Shown here: positions 11,435 through 21,200 of the stretch, in pieces
Numbering within the stretch: the stretch's first letter is position 1
Layout of the letters: every line of letters begins with the position of its first letter
DNA from: Bradysia coprophila
Lineage: Eukaryota > Arthropoda > Insecta > Diptera > Sciaridae
NCBI RefSeq assembly: GCF_014529535.1
Contig: NW_023503653.1
Location: 62,001 to 126,000 of the forward strand
Direction of reading: 5' to 3'
DNA length: 64,000 nt
The notes under the pieces: model-generated
Databases searched by the model: none
The model's input: only the letters and a program-made list of their open reading frames with translations
What the model was told of the DNA's origin: nothing
Position numbers and translations under genes: made by a program

Positions 11435-11872
11435 ATAACGTGAAGGTAGAAAACATCCAAAATTAATAGGTATTTTTCACATGGATATGTAGCTTTAAAG
11501 CTGAAAAAATTTAAAAAAATTCCCTTTGATTTTCAAACGACGGATAAGCCCGAACGCGCTACTTCGATTCATAAATAAATGTGAAACAAACATTACGATC
11601 GAAGTCGTTGCTTGGGAGATAATATAACGTGAAGGTAGAAAACATCCAAAATTAATAGGTATTTTTCACATGGATATGTAGCTTTAAAGCTGAAAAAATT
11701 AAAAAAAAATCCCTTTGATTTTCAAACGACGGATAAGCCCGAACGCGCTACTTCGATTCATAAATAAATGTGAAACAAACATTACGATCGAAGTCGTTGC
11801 TTGGGAGATAATATAACGTGAAGGTAGAAAACATCCAAAATTAATAGGTATTTTTCACATGGATATGTAGCA
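11435..11872. repeat. 188-190-bp tandem repeat, two full units and a partial
   Basis: ATAACGTGAAGGTAGAAAAC starts at 11435, 11623 and 11813, giving units of 188 and 190 bp that differ mainly in an A-tract. The third unit stops after GGATATGTAG at about 11870. This is less than 12 bp from the splice donor of the coiled-coil gene's exon ending at 11882. Confidence 0.95.
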
Positions 11873-11881
11873 TGCACTCAC

Positions 11882-14800
11882 CGTCATCGAAATCACAGTC
11901 ACCTTCATCAACCACTGGCATGTTTGCACCTATTTTCACCGACTGCTCCTCACCGACGATCATCGGCTTCAGTGGCAATTGCTTCCTTGCATCTCTTTGT
12001 TAAATGACAACAATAAGAGGCGAACTAAGAACAACTCAAAACTTTTCGGTAACAATAATGTGAACTTCAGTGGTAGACCACTTCATTATACCAATTTTAC
12101 TATTCTGTCGGGATGATCTGTTTCTCATTGTTGCAGAAAAATTTGTTTATACAGAGATAAGAAAAGTCAAACGTTTAATTTCCCGTCCTGAAACAAAATA
12201 GCATTCGAATGTTACTCACCATTGTACAATTTCAGATAAAATATTCGTGAACTCTCCAAAGCGTCGATTTGTTCTTTTAGTTGTCGAACTTCATTGATCA
12301 TCAGGTTTTTTAGTTTTTCGACTTTTTCATCGGCGAGGTGATAGAATCTGTCATATTCGTTGGATATCTCTACAAATTAATAAAGGAACATTAAGTTTTT
12401 AAACTGTTACAAGGCTTCAGTGTAAAGAATGAAAGATGTTCACTACTCACTGACGACTTTTTCTTTCTGTCTCGCTTCAGATTTGACAAGGTTGTCGTTG
12501 CGAGTCAGTAGGCTCAGACGCCTTGCCTCTTTCTCGTCAACATGGTCAGTCAACCTTTCGATTTCCTTTCTGAAAACACAAACAAAAATCCAAATTATGA
12601 AGGGTCAATGATTTTACGTATAAATTGATTTACTTAAAGAAAATCTTCAGGGAGTTTTCTTTAATATACGTAAGAACATTTTCCTTGGCAATTTCCACGC
12701 TGAGTGAGACCTTACAAATCTACATTTGTAGCACATTTTTGGTTGCTACCGGTATGTCGCGTTATTAATCTTTTGTTTTTAATGTAAAGTAGCGCACAAA
12801 GTGCTGTTAACATACACCAATTTAATGCAATTTTGTAGCGTTGAAAAGCGTTTCACGGTGGGGCTGAACGAACTTTAAATAAACATGTCGACTTCCATCT
12901 CAATTGTTTTCATAGCTGAATTAGGGGAGGCGTGTACTATCCAATGGCACATGTTGCAGGCGCAACCGCTGAGCCGTTTCTGAGATCTAGGAGTATCGTC
13001 GCCTGGCTACGCGGAAGTTGCTGGATCAGTGTTTGAAACTGGAATCGGTAGAGGGACAAATTCTAAGAACAACCATGTAATAATTATTGCTCTCGGTCAT
13101 TTGTTCTCAGAGCCATAGAAGCTGAAAGTCGAAAATTCCACCTCTTCAAGGGGTGATGCCTCCTCGACGAAGTTCTCGATCCAGCACTTTAATAGCGTTT
13201 CTAGACAAGGTTAATGTGCTCTGAATGGCAATAATTTTTTTTTGAAAGTGGTCTCTTTTGGTACATTTTCAGAAAAGTCACTTTTTTGCAACCCTCGGTG
13301 AACTTTGGCTACTCCCATACCTTGCCGGTTGGAATATTTCAACACGACATATCTTGTAACAGTTAGCCTGAAGTCTAAGCTTTCCAATGATACCAACATA
13401 AGCAGTTATTAAAGAATGGATAACTCACGCAAGTTGATGAGACATAACTCAAAGACATTAATTTGTAATATTTGTAAATTTGCTAGTAGCCCGACCTCGA
13501 TACAAAATCTTTATCATAAATAGTTCTTGCTGAGAATCATAGATGGCATATTTGGTATCATTGGAAAGCTTAGACTTCAGGCTAACTGTTACAAGATATG
13601 TCGTGTTGAAATATTCCAACCGGCATGTTTATTTAAAGTTCGTTCAGCCCCACCGTGGTTTGAAAAGATCGTTTTTTTACTGCCTTTGATATAAGAAACA
13701 AGTCAAGAGCACGATTTATTAGTTACAGTCATTTAAAAAACACGCATCAATCTACATAACAATCTTGCATTTGGTAAGAAAATTCTACTCACCTTAAACT
13801 GTATATCTCTGTCTTTAGTCGCTCAATAGCCAAGTTTTACACGTCCCTTGTTTCGATGGACGAGCTGAAACTGCTTACAGACGGATCGGCAATGGATGGT
13901 TGATTTGTCAATTTGTTCGTCAAATCTTCGATGGTTTGTCGTTGGCATTCTATATCCGCATCCAATCCTTCCATAATTTTTCGTTGAGTGTCTATTATTT
14001 CGCGACACTTCGCCAATTCGCTCTCCAACTGCCTTATGATTGGATTTATCTTTAGTGGAAAATGAAAGAATAAATTCATTAAGACATTGAAATTTCGAGT
14101 TGAGCCTCATCATTACTCCAACTATCAAAGAGGATTCAAAAACAGCACGGAACGCGGCACAATCACAATATCTAATACCTTTAGGTGAAAACAAACAAAG
14201 AACAAATAATAAACTGAGACATTTTTTTCAACGTTTAACGTGGCGTTTAATAAGAAAAATAAGAGATTGAGAAAAAGACTGTAAGTAAGAGTGTTTGTCA
14301 ATGTATCGAAAATAGTTTAGTATATCGAGTACATCGAGTATATTCGACTATAGTCCTAGAGCCGAGCAAGTCCGAAATATTATACTGAAAGTGAAAGTAA
14401 ACAAAAAAATGCTAAAATAATCTACTCCATTTTAGGTTCTTCGTCTGATGTCTTTTGTTTCTTATCACCAACAGGAAATTGAGTTCACTCAATTACTAAT
14501 AAAATTGTTGTATTGCTTGGTCAGTAATTCAACATTGACAAAGTGTTGTATTGCTTTAACTTGACCAAAATTGTTGAAAAAATTTCTTTTATTCAACGAA
14601 GGGCGAACGAAACGTGTTACCGTTTACAATTCGTGACGAAACGTTTTACCGTTTACAATCATAGTGTGGACGAACAACAGGACAAAACAACGCTGATTTC
14701 GGCGTATCACGCCATCATCAGTGCACATGTGTCTTGCGATGACTATGTGCATATCAGCACGACACAAACTGAAGTGAGCAATCGCTTCAATTGTACGAGC

Positions 14801-16776
14801 ATTATATACACTTTTTCGCAATTCCGGTCCATAATCATCACCTTTCCATGCATCCATTTAATGTCGTTTTGAAGGTATTTATTTCACTGTATTCCCCCGG
14901 ACACAGCGCAATATGAACTTTTTTTTCGCACGCAGTGCGATATCAACTTTTTTTTCGCACGCTAAAGAACCTATTACCTTCAACGAAGGCTAAATTTTTA
15001 TAAATAAAAATTTTGCTTTGACCAGAAATCGAACCCCCGACACCAAAATGTTTTTGAGCACAAAGCAGCGACTATAGCTATTCGGCTATAGAGTCACACA
15101 ATTATACCGAACGTATTGTTGAAGCGTATATACTAAGCATTGACTACTCGATTTCATTCAACGCGTCTCTTTACATCACATTGCAATGTGTATTATAATG
15201 CAGCCTTCTTGATCGTTCAAATGAATTTCTGTATACACAAGAATTTTGGAACAAAATGTAGGACATGTTTTGCATTGGAAAGGTGATTATGGCCCGAAAT
15301 TGCGAAAAACGTTGTATCTACCACGGTAGGTATGCCGGTATTTTTTCGCACACGACGTCTTGTCGACCCCGGCTTCGCCTTGGGTCGACAATCGACATCT
15401 AGTGCGAAAAAATACCTTCATACCTACCTCGGTAGATAAATAACTATTTCGTCATTTGTTAAAACTCTTTTTTTTTGTGCTATATCTTTCACATACAGCT
15501 TTTGTGGATCTCTCACATCCGACAATTTGTTTTTCGGTAATTTTAGTGACAATAAATAAATTGTTACTAAAACCGCGCAGAGTATGGCAGCCGTGGCGCC
15601 ACCCACAGCTGCGATGCCAAACTTCAAGAAGCATCGGTACAATTATTAATAAAATTGTTGTATTGCTTGGTCAGTAATTCAACATTGACAAAGTGTTGTA
15701 TTGCTTTGACTTGACCAAAATTGTTGAAAAAAAAAATTGGTCAAGTCAAAGCAATACAACACTTTGTCAATGTTAAATTACTGACCAAATACAACAATTT
15801 TATTAATAATTGTACCAATGCTTTTTGAAGTTTGGCATCGCAGCTGTGGGTGGCGCCACGGCTGCCATACTCTGCGCGGTTTTAGTAACAATTTATTTAT
15901 TGCCACTAAAATTACCGAAAAACAAATTGTCGGATGTGAGAGATCCACAAAAGCTGTATGTGAAAGATATAGCACAAAAACAAAACAAAGAGTTTTAACA
16001 AATGACGAAAAAGTGTATATAATGCTCGTACAATTAAAGCGATTGCTCACTTCAGTTTGTGTCGTGCTGATATGCACATAGTCATCGCAAGACAAATTAC
16101 TTTCTGGTATCATCTTTTAATGGTATCGATTAAATATATCGATTTCTTTTAATGTTTTGCACGAAGACAGTGGGGCAAAACATTAAAACCGATCATTTCA
16201 CCTTAATGTTTTGCACCATTGTCTTCGTGCAAAACATTAAGACATAGGTGCACTGATGATGGCGTGATACGCCGAAATCAGCATTGTTTTGTCCTGTTGT
16301 TCGTCCACAGGTCCACACTATGATTGTAAACGGTAAAACGTTGCGTCACGAATTGTAAACGGTAACACGTTTCGTTCGCACTTCGTTGAATAAAAGAAAT
16401 TTTTTCAACAATTTTGGTCAAGTCAAAGCAATACAACACTCAATTACTTACGTAAAATGTGCTTACCTCATTATTAACGCCGACGTAACTGTTGTCCTGA
16501 ACCTCCGACAGCCGACTCTGTAGATTTCGGATTTGCTGATTGAGCTTTGTCCGTTCTCGGCCTTATAAGTAAAATGTTTAAACTGGATACATGCCGAAAT
16601 TTTTTTATAAAGCACAAAGTTTTACTGTGTTCTTCCTGGATGCGTCGCAGTTCGTCGTGAACGTCATCCGTCTCGAAGTCCTTGGTTAGGAGCTTCGCAA
16701 ACAACTCCCGAACCTCGGCTGTAAGCTCATTGAGCCGCTTTGTCTTGGGCGTGGGCTCGACATTATAATCGGCCAT
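11882..16776 (-). CDS. Coiled-coil protein, unrecognised, 3' part not found
   Basis: Minus-strand exons join in frame: 16776-16626, 16561-16467, 14049-13879, 13821-13793, 12569-12451, 12369-12220 and 11992-11882. All have GT-AG introns. The product starts MADYNVEPTPKTKRLNEL and is rich in Glu, Lys, Arg, Leu and Gln heptad-like segments (RERTKLNQQIRNLQSRLSEV, KEIERLTDHVDEKEARRL), so a long coiled coil is predicted. The last exon seen is acidic (VDEGDCDFDD) and ends at a good donor (GTGAGT), so at least one further exon is missing; tandem repeats begin at once after it. If 14049-13793 is read as one exon, an in-frame TAA (13839-13837) occurs; treating 13878-13822 as a 57-nt intron (donor GTAAGC, weak acceptor TTGAG) keeps frame and removes it. 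An in-frame upstream Met (16980) exists, but its extension looks intronic. Family not recognised. Confidence 0.65.
12855..13661. mobile_element. TIR element in an intron (CACGGTGGGGCTGAACG)
   Basis: CACGGTGGGGCTGAACGAAC at 12855 is repeated inverted, ending at 13661; the arms run about 38 bp through TTTAAATAAACATG. A second inverted pair of about 78 bp (13322-13399 and 13545-13624, containing GTAACAGTTAGCCTGAAG) lies inside it. The flanks are similar (TTGAAAAGCGTTT and GTTTGAAAAGATC), suggesting a blurred target duplication. No protein is encoded. Confidence 0.6.
15018..15108 (-). repeat. tRNA-related SINE-like head
   Basis: Read on the minus strand, this has an A-box-like TAGCCGAATAGCTA and, about 50 bases on, a B-box-like GGTTCGATTTC, the internal promoter layout of tRNA-derived SINEs. 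It does not fold convincingly into a complete tRNA and is degraded, so it is called a SINE or tRNA-derived relic rather than a tRNA gene. Confidence 0.45.
15317..15437. mobile_element. Small palindromic MITE, copy 1
   Basis: GGTATTTTTTCGCAC and GTGCGAAAAAATACC form arms about 50 bases apart. They enclose CGACGTCTTGTCGAC and TCGACAATCGACATC and are bordered by CTACC..GGTAG pieces. A close copy lies at 35245-35362 in an FHIP2 intron. Confidence 0.7.
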
Positions 16777-17156
16777 TGAACTGTAATGCGTCTGGTATGC
16801 GGACTCTTCTACTAAAGGGTACCCCACAATGTCAGTACAGAAGATAAAAAAAAATTGTGAATTCATGCACGAACCCGATTGTACGATAATAACTTGTAGC
16901 GAGCTACAAGTCAATTCTTCTTCCTTTCCAGTAACTGCTTTCAGTATGGTCCCGATTATACGTTGTGACCTTCGGTCCATTTCCGTCAGCAGTGTTTAAC
17001 AATTTAGCAATTTAAATGGCAGCACCAATGAGCGACCAACCCAATGTAGGCGAACAAGTAAAGGTCCACATTGAGGTTGCCATCCCCATTGAATTTAAAT
17101 GCAGCTTTCGGGAATTTCAAAGATATAAATTCTTTCAAATTTTTTGGAGTGCCATC

Positions 17157-17336
17157 TAGAGATGTGCGGGCCGCCCGAAAATGTCGGGCCGCCCGGGTTT
17201 TTATCCGGCCCGATCGGGCTTGGGCCGGACGGGCTGTAAATACGTCGGGCCAGTTCGGGCCGGGCTTTAAAAATGAATTTCGGACCGGGCTTCGGGCCGG
17301 ACGGGCTTCAAAAAAACATCGGCCCGCACACCTCTA
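17157..17336. mobile_element. GC-rich hAT-like MITE (TAGAGGTGTGC ends), copy 1
   Basis: The left end TAGAGATGTGCGGGCC and the right-end complement TAGAGGTGTGCGGGCC differ by one base. AGTGCCATC flanks both sides (17148-17156 and 17337-17345), an 8-9-bp target duplication as in hAT. The core is repeated CGGGCC/GGGCCG pieces, very unlike the AT-rich surroundings. The open frame through it (17071-17337) is an artefact of the GC content. Confidence 0.85.
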
Positions 17337-17737
17337 AGTGCCATCCAGATTATGATTTCTTGTAATTCTATTGAAGAATGCTTCAATCGGCTTTTGATGC
17401 AGAGAGTACCATGGTGCAGAGACCTTTTGCACCATAGCGAATGATGTGAACATTTTATCAGCCTAAATTTATTAAATAATTTATTGGTAATTAAACAGAG
17501 ATATTAATGTTGATTCGAGGGGTAACCCAATTCTCATGTATGTGAATGAAGTGAGATTAGATCCATTCAGTAAACCTCCCTCACTTCTCTCTTTCCGCAA
17601 ACTTCACCACACTCGTTGATGCTTAGGACTCAAATTAATGAGTATGGTGAAAAACCTTCTTTTGAAAACATCTTTTAAAATAGTAAGCTTTCAATACAAC
17701 AGTGTGGATTGCGATATATAGCATTGGTTTGCAATAG

Positions 17738-20700
17738 TTTTTTTTTTTTTTTTTTTTATTAAGGCTAGTTGTTGCTCGTCCTATACCGGACCAGAAACGC
17801 GCACTGAGGCCACCGATGGGCCTATTGTGCTTACTAGTTATGGATTAGACATTTGCTGTTTGGCTGAATTTTCCTGAGCTAGCAATGTAACTCAAGATAT
17901 CATGGGGTTGCAAAGTTCTAATTCTGTTGTAACCGATGGTGTAACCACCCAAGTGCTTCCTCCTTTGTGTGATAAAAGCAGGGCAGTTGCACAGAAAGTG
18001 TTCAGCCGTGTCCATGAGATCCCCACATAGATCACAACTTGGATCGTTTCGTTTACCAATGGTTGTGAGGTGTTTGTTGAATTCGTAATGTCCCGTCATG
18101 ACTCCGATAAATCTTTTGAGTCTTGTTCTGCTTATGTTTAAAAGGTATTTGGTGTTTTTCTTGTTTATGCGGATACAATTTTTAGCTTGACGGCAGCCAG
18201 GTATATTTTGCCAGTAGTCGACGAACATTTTTGTTTTCAATTTGTTTATTCTATGCTTTATGTAGGACCTAGAAACTCCCGTTGCTGGTTCTGGGCCTAC
18301 CAGATCACTTAGCGCCCCTATCTTTGCTAATTGATCCGCTCTATCGTTTCCCTCAAGGTTAGAGTGTCCTGGAATCCAGATCAGATTCACTTTATTTCGG
18401 TTGCTCAATTGATTCAAACTGTCGTAGCATTCTTGAGCCAGTGCTGAGTCAAATTTGGTGGATGATACTGCCTTGATTGCCCCCTGACTGTCCGAGCAGA
18501 TTGATATTGTGTTGTTATCGATGTTTTTCTCTATAATTACGTGACATGCCTCTATGATAGCTCTTATTTCTGCTAAGTATATGGATGAATAGAATCCTAG
18601 TGGTGTACTTATTTCAATGTTTAGTTCTTTGCAATATAATCCTGCTCCAGCTGATTCGCATATGAGAGATCCATCCGAATAGAGCACATATCCTTGTTTT
18701 GGTGGTAATGCCCCCTCAAGCCAGTCCTTTCTTTTAGGAAATTGAGTTTCGAATTTTTTGTTGAACCTGAATGATGTGACTATTTTGTCTGATGGCATTC
18801 TCATGGAAGGTTCACTATTTAGTGCTTTTACCCAGACTCGTGTGTGGTCAGTCTCTCTGATTGGTGCTTTACCAATTCTATTCAACGTCGCGATAGCTTC
18901 ATTAGTAATATGGATATGTAGCGGCGGTAAATTGAGCATTGCCTCTAGTGCAGCAGTTGGAGTTGATTTCCACGCGCCTGTTATGGCTAAACATGCCGTT
19001 CTTTGGAATTTACTCAATTTTTGTTGGATGTGCTTAAGATTACATCTGTGATTCCATAGAAATGAGCCATATGTTACTATAGGTCTAATGACTGTTGTAT
19101 AAATCCAATACATGACCTTAGGCGATAGACCCCAAGATGCTCCATATGCCTTACGGCATTGCCAGAGAGCTATCAATGCTTTTTGAAGGCGTAAGTCGAG
19201 GTTAGCTACCCAATACATTCCACTGTCTAAGATTATGCCCAAATATTTGACCTCATTAACTAGAACTATCGGTGTGCCATTTATCATTGGAATTTTGAGT
19301 CCTTCTATTTTTCTTTTCCTGGTGAATATTATCATCTTTGTTTTACTGGGGTTAACGCTGAGACCATTTTCTTCGCACCACTCTGAGACTATATCTAGAA
19401 CAGATTGAAGTAGTTCGCATAATATGTTTAGGAATTTTCCTTTGAGAAGCGTTGCTAAATCATCCGAGAACCCTTCCGTCTGAAAGTTATTGTCGTTTAG
19501 CTTTTTAATAAGTTCGTTTATTACTAGACACCATAGGAGAGGAGGGAGTACCCCGCCTTGAGGACAGCCTTTAGAAGCAATCACTGTAAGTGATAACGTA
19601 CCAAACTGAACCGTAATCAGTCTACTCATTAGCATAGCTACTATCCACCCAACTAATCCAGGATTAATGTTGTGCCTCTGACAAGCTCTTTTTATCGCTT
19701 CGTACTTGACGTGATTGAATGCCCCTGAGACGTCTATAAAACATCCCAGCGCAAATTCATTGTATGAAAGTGAGTGTTCTATATTGCTAACAATGTTGTG
19801 AAGTGCATTCTCTGTAGATTTGCCGCATTGATAGGCGTGTTGTTTCTCATGTATTTTAGTAACTTTGAGCGGTACATCTCTTAGATAACGATCAATTATT
19901 TTTTCGAGAGTTTTAAGCATGAAGGAAGTTAAACTAATCGGTCTATAATTTTCGGCAAGCGCGTAGTTTGTTTTCCCTGGTTTTATTATAAAGACAACTC
20001 TTGTTCCTCTCCAACATTTAGGAATGTGCTGCAGTTTGAGTGAGGCTTTAAATATTTTGCTTAGGTAGCTTTTCATAACGAGAATTGAATTCTGAAGTGC
20101 GACTGGCACTATATTGTCCAAACCAGGGGATTTGAATGGTTGGAAGGAATTTACAGCCCAAATTATTTTTTCATCATTAATGATCTCATCAATCAGTACA
20201 TTGTCAATCCGCGTTTCTGTGACTGAGGGTGTCGATTGTTGGACATTATTGTTATAAAAAATTTGGCAGTCAGGAAAGTGAACGTTTAAAAGGTGTTCAT
20301 ACGTTTCTTTTTGGTCTTTTGTGTATTCTCCCGATGGTAACAGTAGTGAACCTACAGATTGTGCTGGGTCCCTAGACAAAATCTTAAACATTTTTGCAGA
20401 ATCATGCACGCTGCTTATCTCACTGCAGTGGTTTCTCCATCCGGTTCTACTTCTTAGCCTAAGATTTTTGTTGTAGATACGTAATTCTTCATGATAAGTA
20501 TCCCAATTTCCTGACTTCTTGCAGACGTTGAATAATTTCCTAACTTTCTTTCTTTGTTTCTTATCTTCAGATGTATAGTAGGGAACCGATTTACCAGCCT
20601 TATGCTTTCTAAGTGGACAAGCTTCGTTAAACGCTTCTAAAATAATTTCTTGAAAAGATTCAGCAAGTTTATCTAAGTCATTAGGATTACTGGGCTCTGT

Positions 20701-20963
20701 TATCTCACTGACCAATTCGTCTTGCAGTAAGTGCGTGAAGTATGACCAGTTTGTGGATGCTGGATTCCTAAATAGTAATGGCGGTAATGGGTCTAGGCTC
20801 ATCTTAAATCCGATACATCTGTGATCCGATGTGATTATATCTTCTGTGACATTCCAGTCGAAAATAATTGAGAATAATTCTCTTGAACAAAGCGTCATAT
20901 CAAGTACCTCCTTCCTTAGTTTGTTTATGAAGGTTGGTTTGTTACCAACATTCAGAATCATCA
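17738..20963 (-). mobile_element. 5'-truncated LINE (RT plus RNase H, I-group type)
   Basis: A run of 20 T at 17738-17757 is the poly-A tail read from the minus strand. About 90 bp of 3' UTR follows, then the ORF. The 5' boundary is placed near 20963 because sequence beyond it matches another dispersed repeat (rc of about 60490-60700). The lost 5' part includes ORF1 and most of the endonuclease. No clear target duplication was found. The intact reading frame points to a recent insertion. Confidence 0.9.
17845..20961 (-). CDS. LINE ORF2 protein: endonuclease end, reverse transcriptase, RNase H
   Basis: This 1038-codon frame has no interruption. Residues 1-55 are the tail of an APE-type endonuclease (TSDHRCIGF). 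The reverse transcriptase follows: KSPGLDNIVP near 280, ENYRPISLTSFMLKTLEKII, FIDVSGAFNHV, GCPQGGVLPPLLW and the catalytic FSDD near 498. An RNase H domain follows RT: YSDGS near 760, AEIRAIIEA, SDSQGAI and WIPGHSNLEGNDRADQLAK. The C-terminus has a Cys/His cluster (CDLCG...HFLCNCP). RNase H downstream of RT places it among I-group clades (I, LOA, Outcast and similar); the exact clade needs a tree. The first Met is internal to the original protein, so this is the surviving part of a longer ORF2. Confidence 0.93.
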   Translation of the reverse strand: MILNVGNKPTFINKLRKEVLDMTLCSRELFSIIFDWNVTEDIITSDHRCIGFKMSLDPLPPLLFRNPASTNWSYFTHLLQDELVSEITEPSNPNDLDKLAESFQEIILEAFNEACPLRKHKAGKSVPYYTSEDKKQRKKVRKLFNVCKKSGNWDTYHEELRIYNKNLRLRSRTGWRNHCSEISSVHDSAKMFKILSRDPAQSVGSLLLPSGEYTKDQKETYEHLLNVHFPDCQIFYNNNVQQSTPSVTETRIDNVLIDEIINDEKIIWAVNSFQPFKSPGLDNIVPVALQNSILVMKSYLSKIFKASLKLQHIPKCWRGTRVVFIIKPGKTNYALAENYRPISLTSFMLKTLEKIIDRYLRDVPLKVTKIHEKQHAYQCGKSTENALHNIVSNIEHSLSYNEFALGCFIDVSGAFNHVKYEAIKRACQRHNINPGLVGWIVAMLMSRLITVQFGTLSLTVIASKGCPQGGVLPPLLWCLVINELIKKLNDNNFQTEGFSDDLATLLKGKFLNILCELLQSVLDIVSEWCEENGLSVNPSKTKMIIFTRKRKIEGLKIPMINGTPIVLVNEVKYLGIILDSGMYWVANLDLRLQKALIALWQCRKAYGASWGLSPKVMYWIYTTVIRPIVTYGSFLWNHRCNLKHIQQKLSKFQRTACLAITGAWKSTPTAALEAMLNLPPLHIHITNEAIATLNRIGKAPIRETDHTRVWVKALNSEPSMRMPSDKIVTSFRFNKKFETQFPKRKDWLEGALPPKQGYVLYSDGSLICESAGAGLYCKELNIEISTPLGFYSSIYLAEIRAIIEACHVIIEKNIDNNTISICSDSQGAIKAVSSTKFDSALAQECYDSLNQLSNRNKVNLIWIPGHSNLEGNDRADQLAKIGALSDLVGPEPATGVSRSYIKHRINKLKTKMFVDYWQNIPGCRQAKNCIRINKKNTKYLLNISRTRLKRFIGVMTGHYEFNKHLTTIGKRNDPSCDLCGDLMDTAEHFLCNCPAFITQRRKHLGGYTIGYNRIRTLQPHDILSYIASSGKFSQTANV

Positions 20964-21200
20964 GATAGTAGATTACATTGGATGCTGCGGAGGTAGTTCA
21001 TTACATGAGGGATCAATTTTGTGATACGAGCCGAACTCACAAGTGTGGTTTTAAGCAACAAGCTTTAGAAACGGTTATTTTGACAAGTGTAGAGTTTGCA
21101 TATCCGAGCCGAAGGCGAACGCACATGAACGCACATGAACACACATGGAAGGTGAATTTGTCACATGAAGAAAAATGTACGGAATTTGGTGCGGTCAACT
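20964..21200. repeat. Dispersed repeat abutting the LINE
   Basis: Shared blocks with the reverse complement of about 60490-60700 include TTCATTACAT, TTTGTGATACGA, TTTTGACAAGTGTA and ATATCCGAGCCGAAGGCGAA in the same order. The match starts right at the LINE's 5' junction, so the LINE either inserted into this repeat or ends at it. There is no coding potential. Confidence 0.65.

Larger units (their letters stand above)
14498..16436. mobile_element. Composite foldback element with double inverted arms
   Basis: The outer arms (14498-14855 and about 16017-16436) are inverted copies sharing AACGTGTTACCGTTTACAA, CATCAGTGCA, AGTGAGCAATCGCTT-like and other blocks; the right arm has an insert at about 16107-16245. 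The inner arms (about 15437-15730 and 15733-16005) form a near-perfect palindrome centred at 15731. The host motif CACTCAATTACT flanks both ends (14486-14497 and 16437-16448), so insertion with an 8-12-bp duplication is likely. It lies in the intron between coiled-coil exons 16467 and 14049. Each inner arm carries an inverted copy of a short membrane-peptide ORF. Confidence 0.7.

Noticed and set aside
13823-14194. 123-codon minus frame
   Set aside because: Wrong frame relative to the coiled-coil exon at 14049-13793; a shadow.
15424-16113. Treating the inner palindrome ORFs as two host genes
   Set aside because: Both lie in inverted arms of one element within an intron and lack promoters or partners; reported as a finding instead.
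17071-17337. 88-codon plus frame
   Set aside because: It runs through the GC-rich hAT-like MITE, which removes stops; no homology.
17845-20961. LTR-type retroelement
   Set aside because: No LTRs, protease or integrase; RT order, RNase H placement and poly-A tail are those of a LINE.
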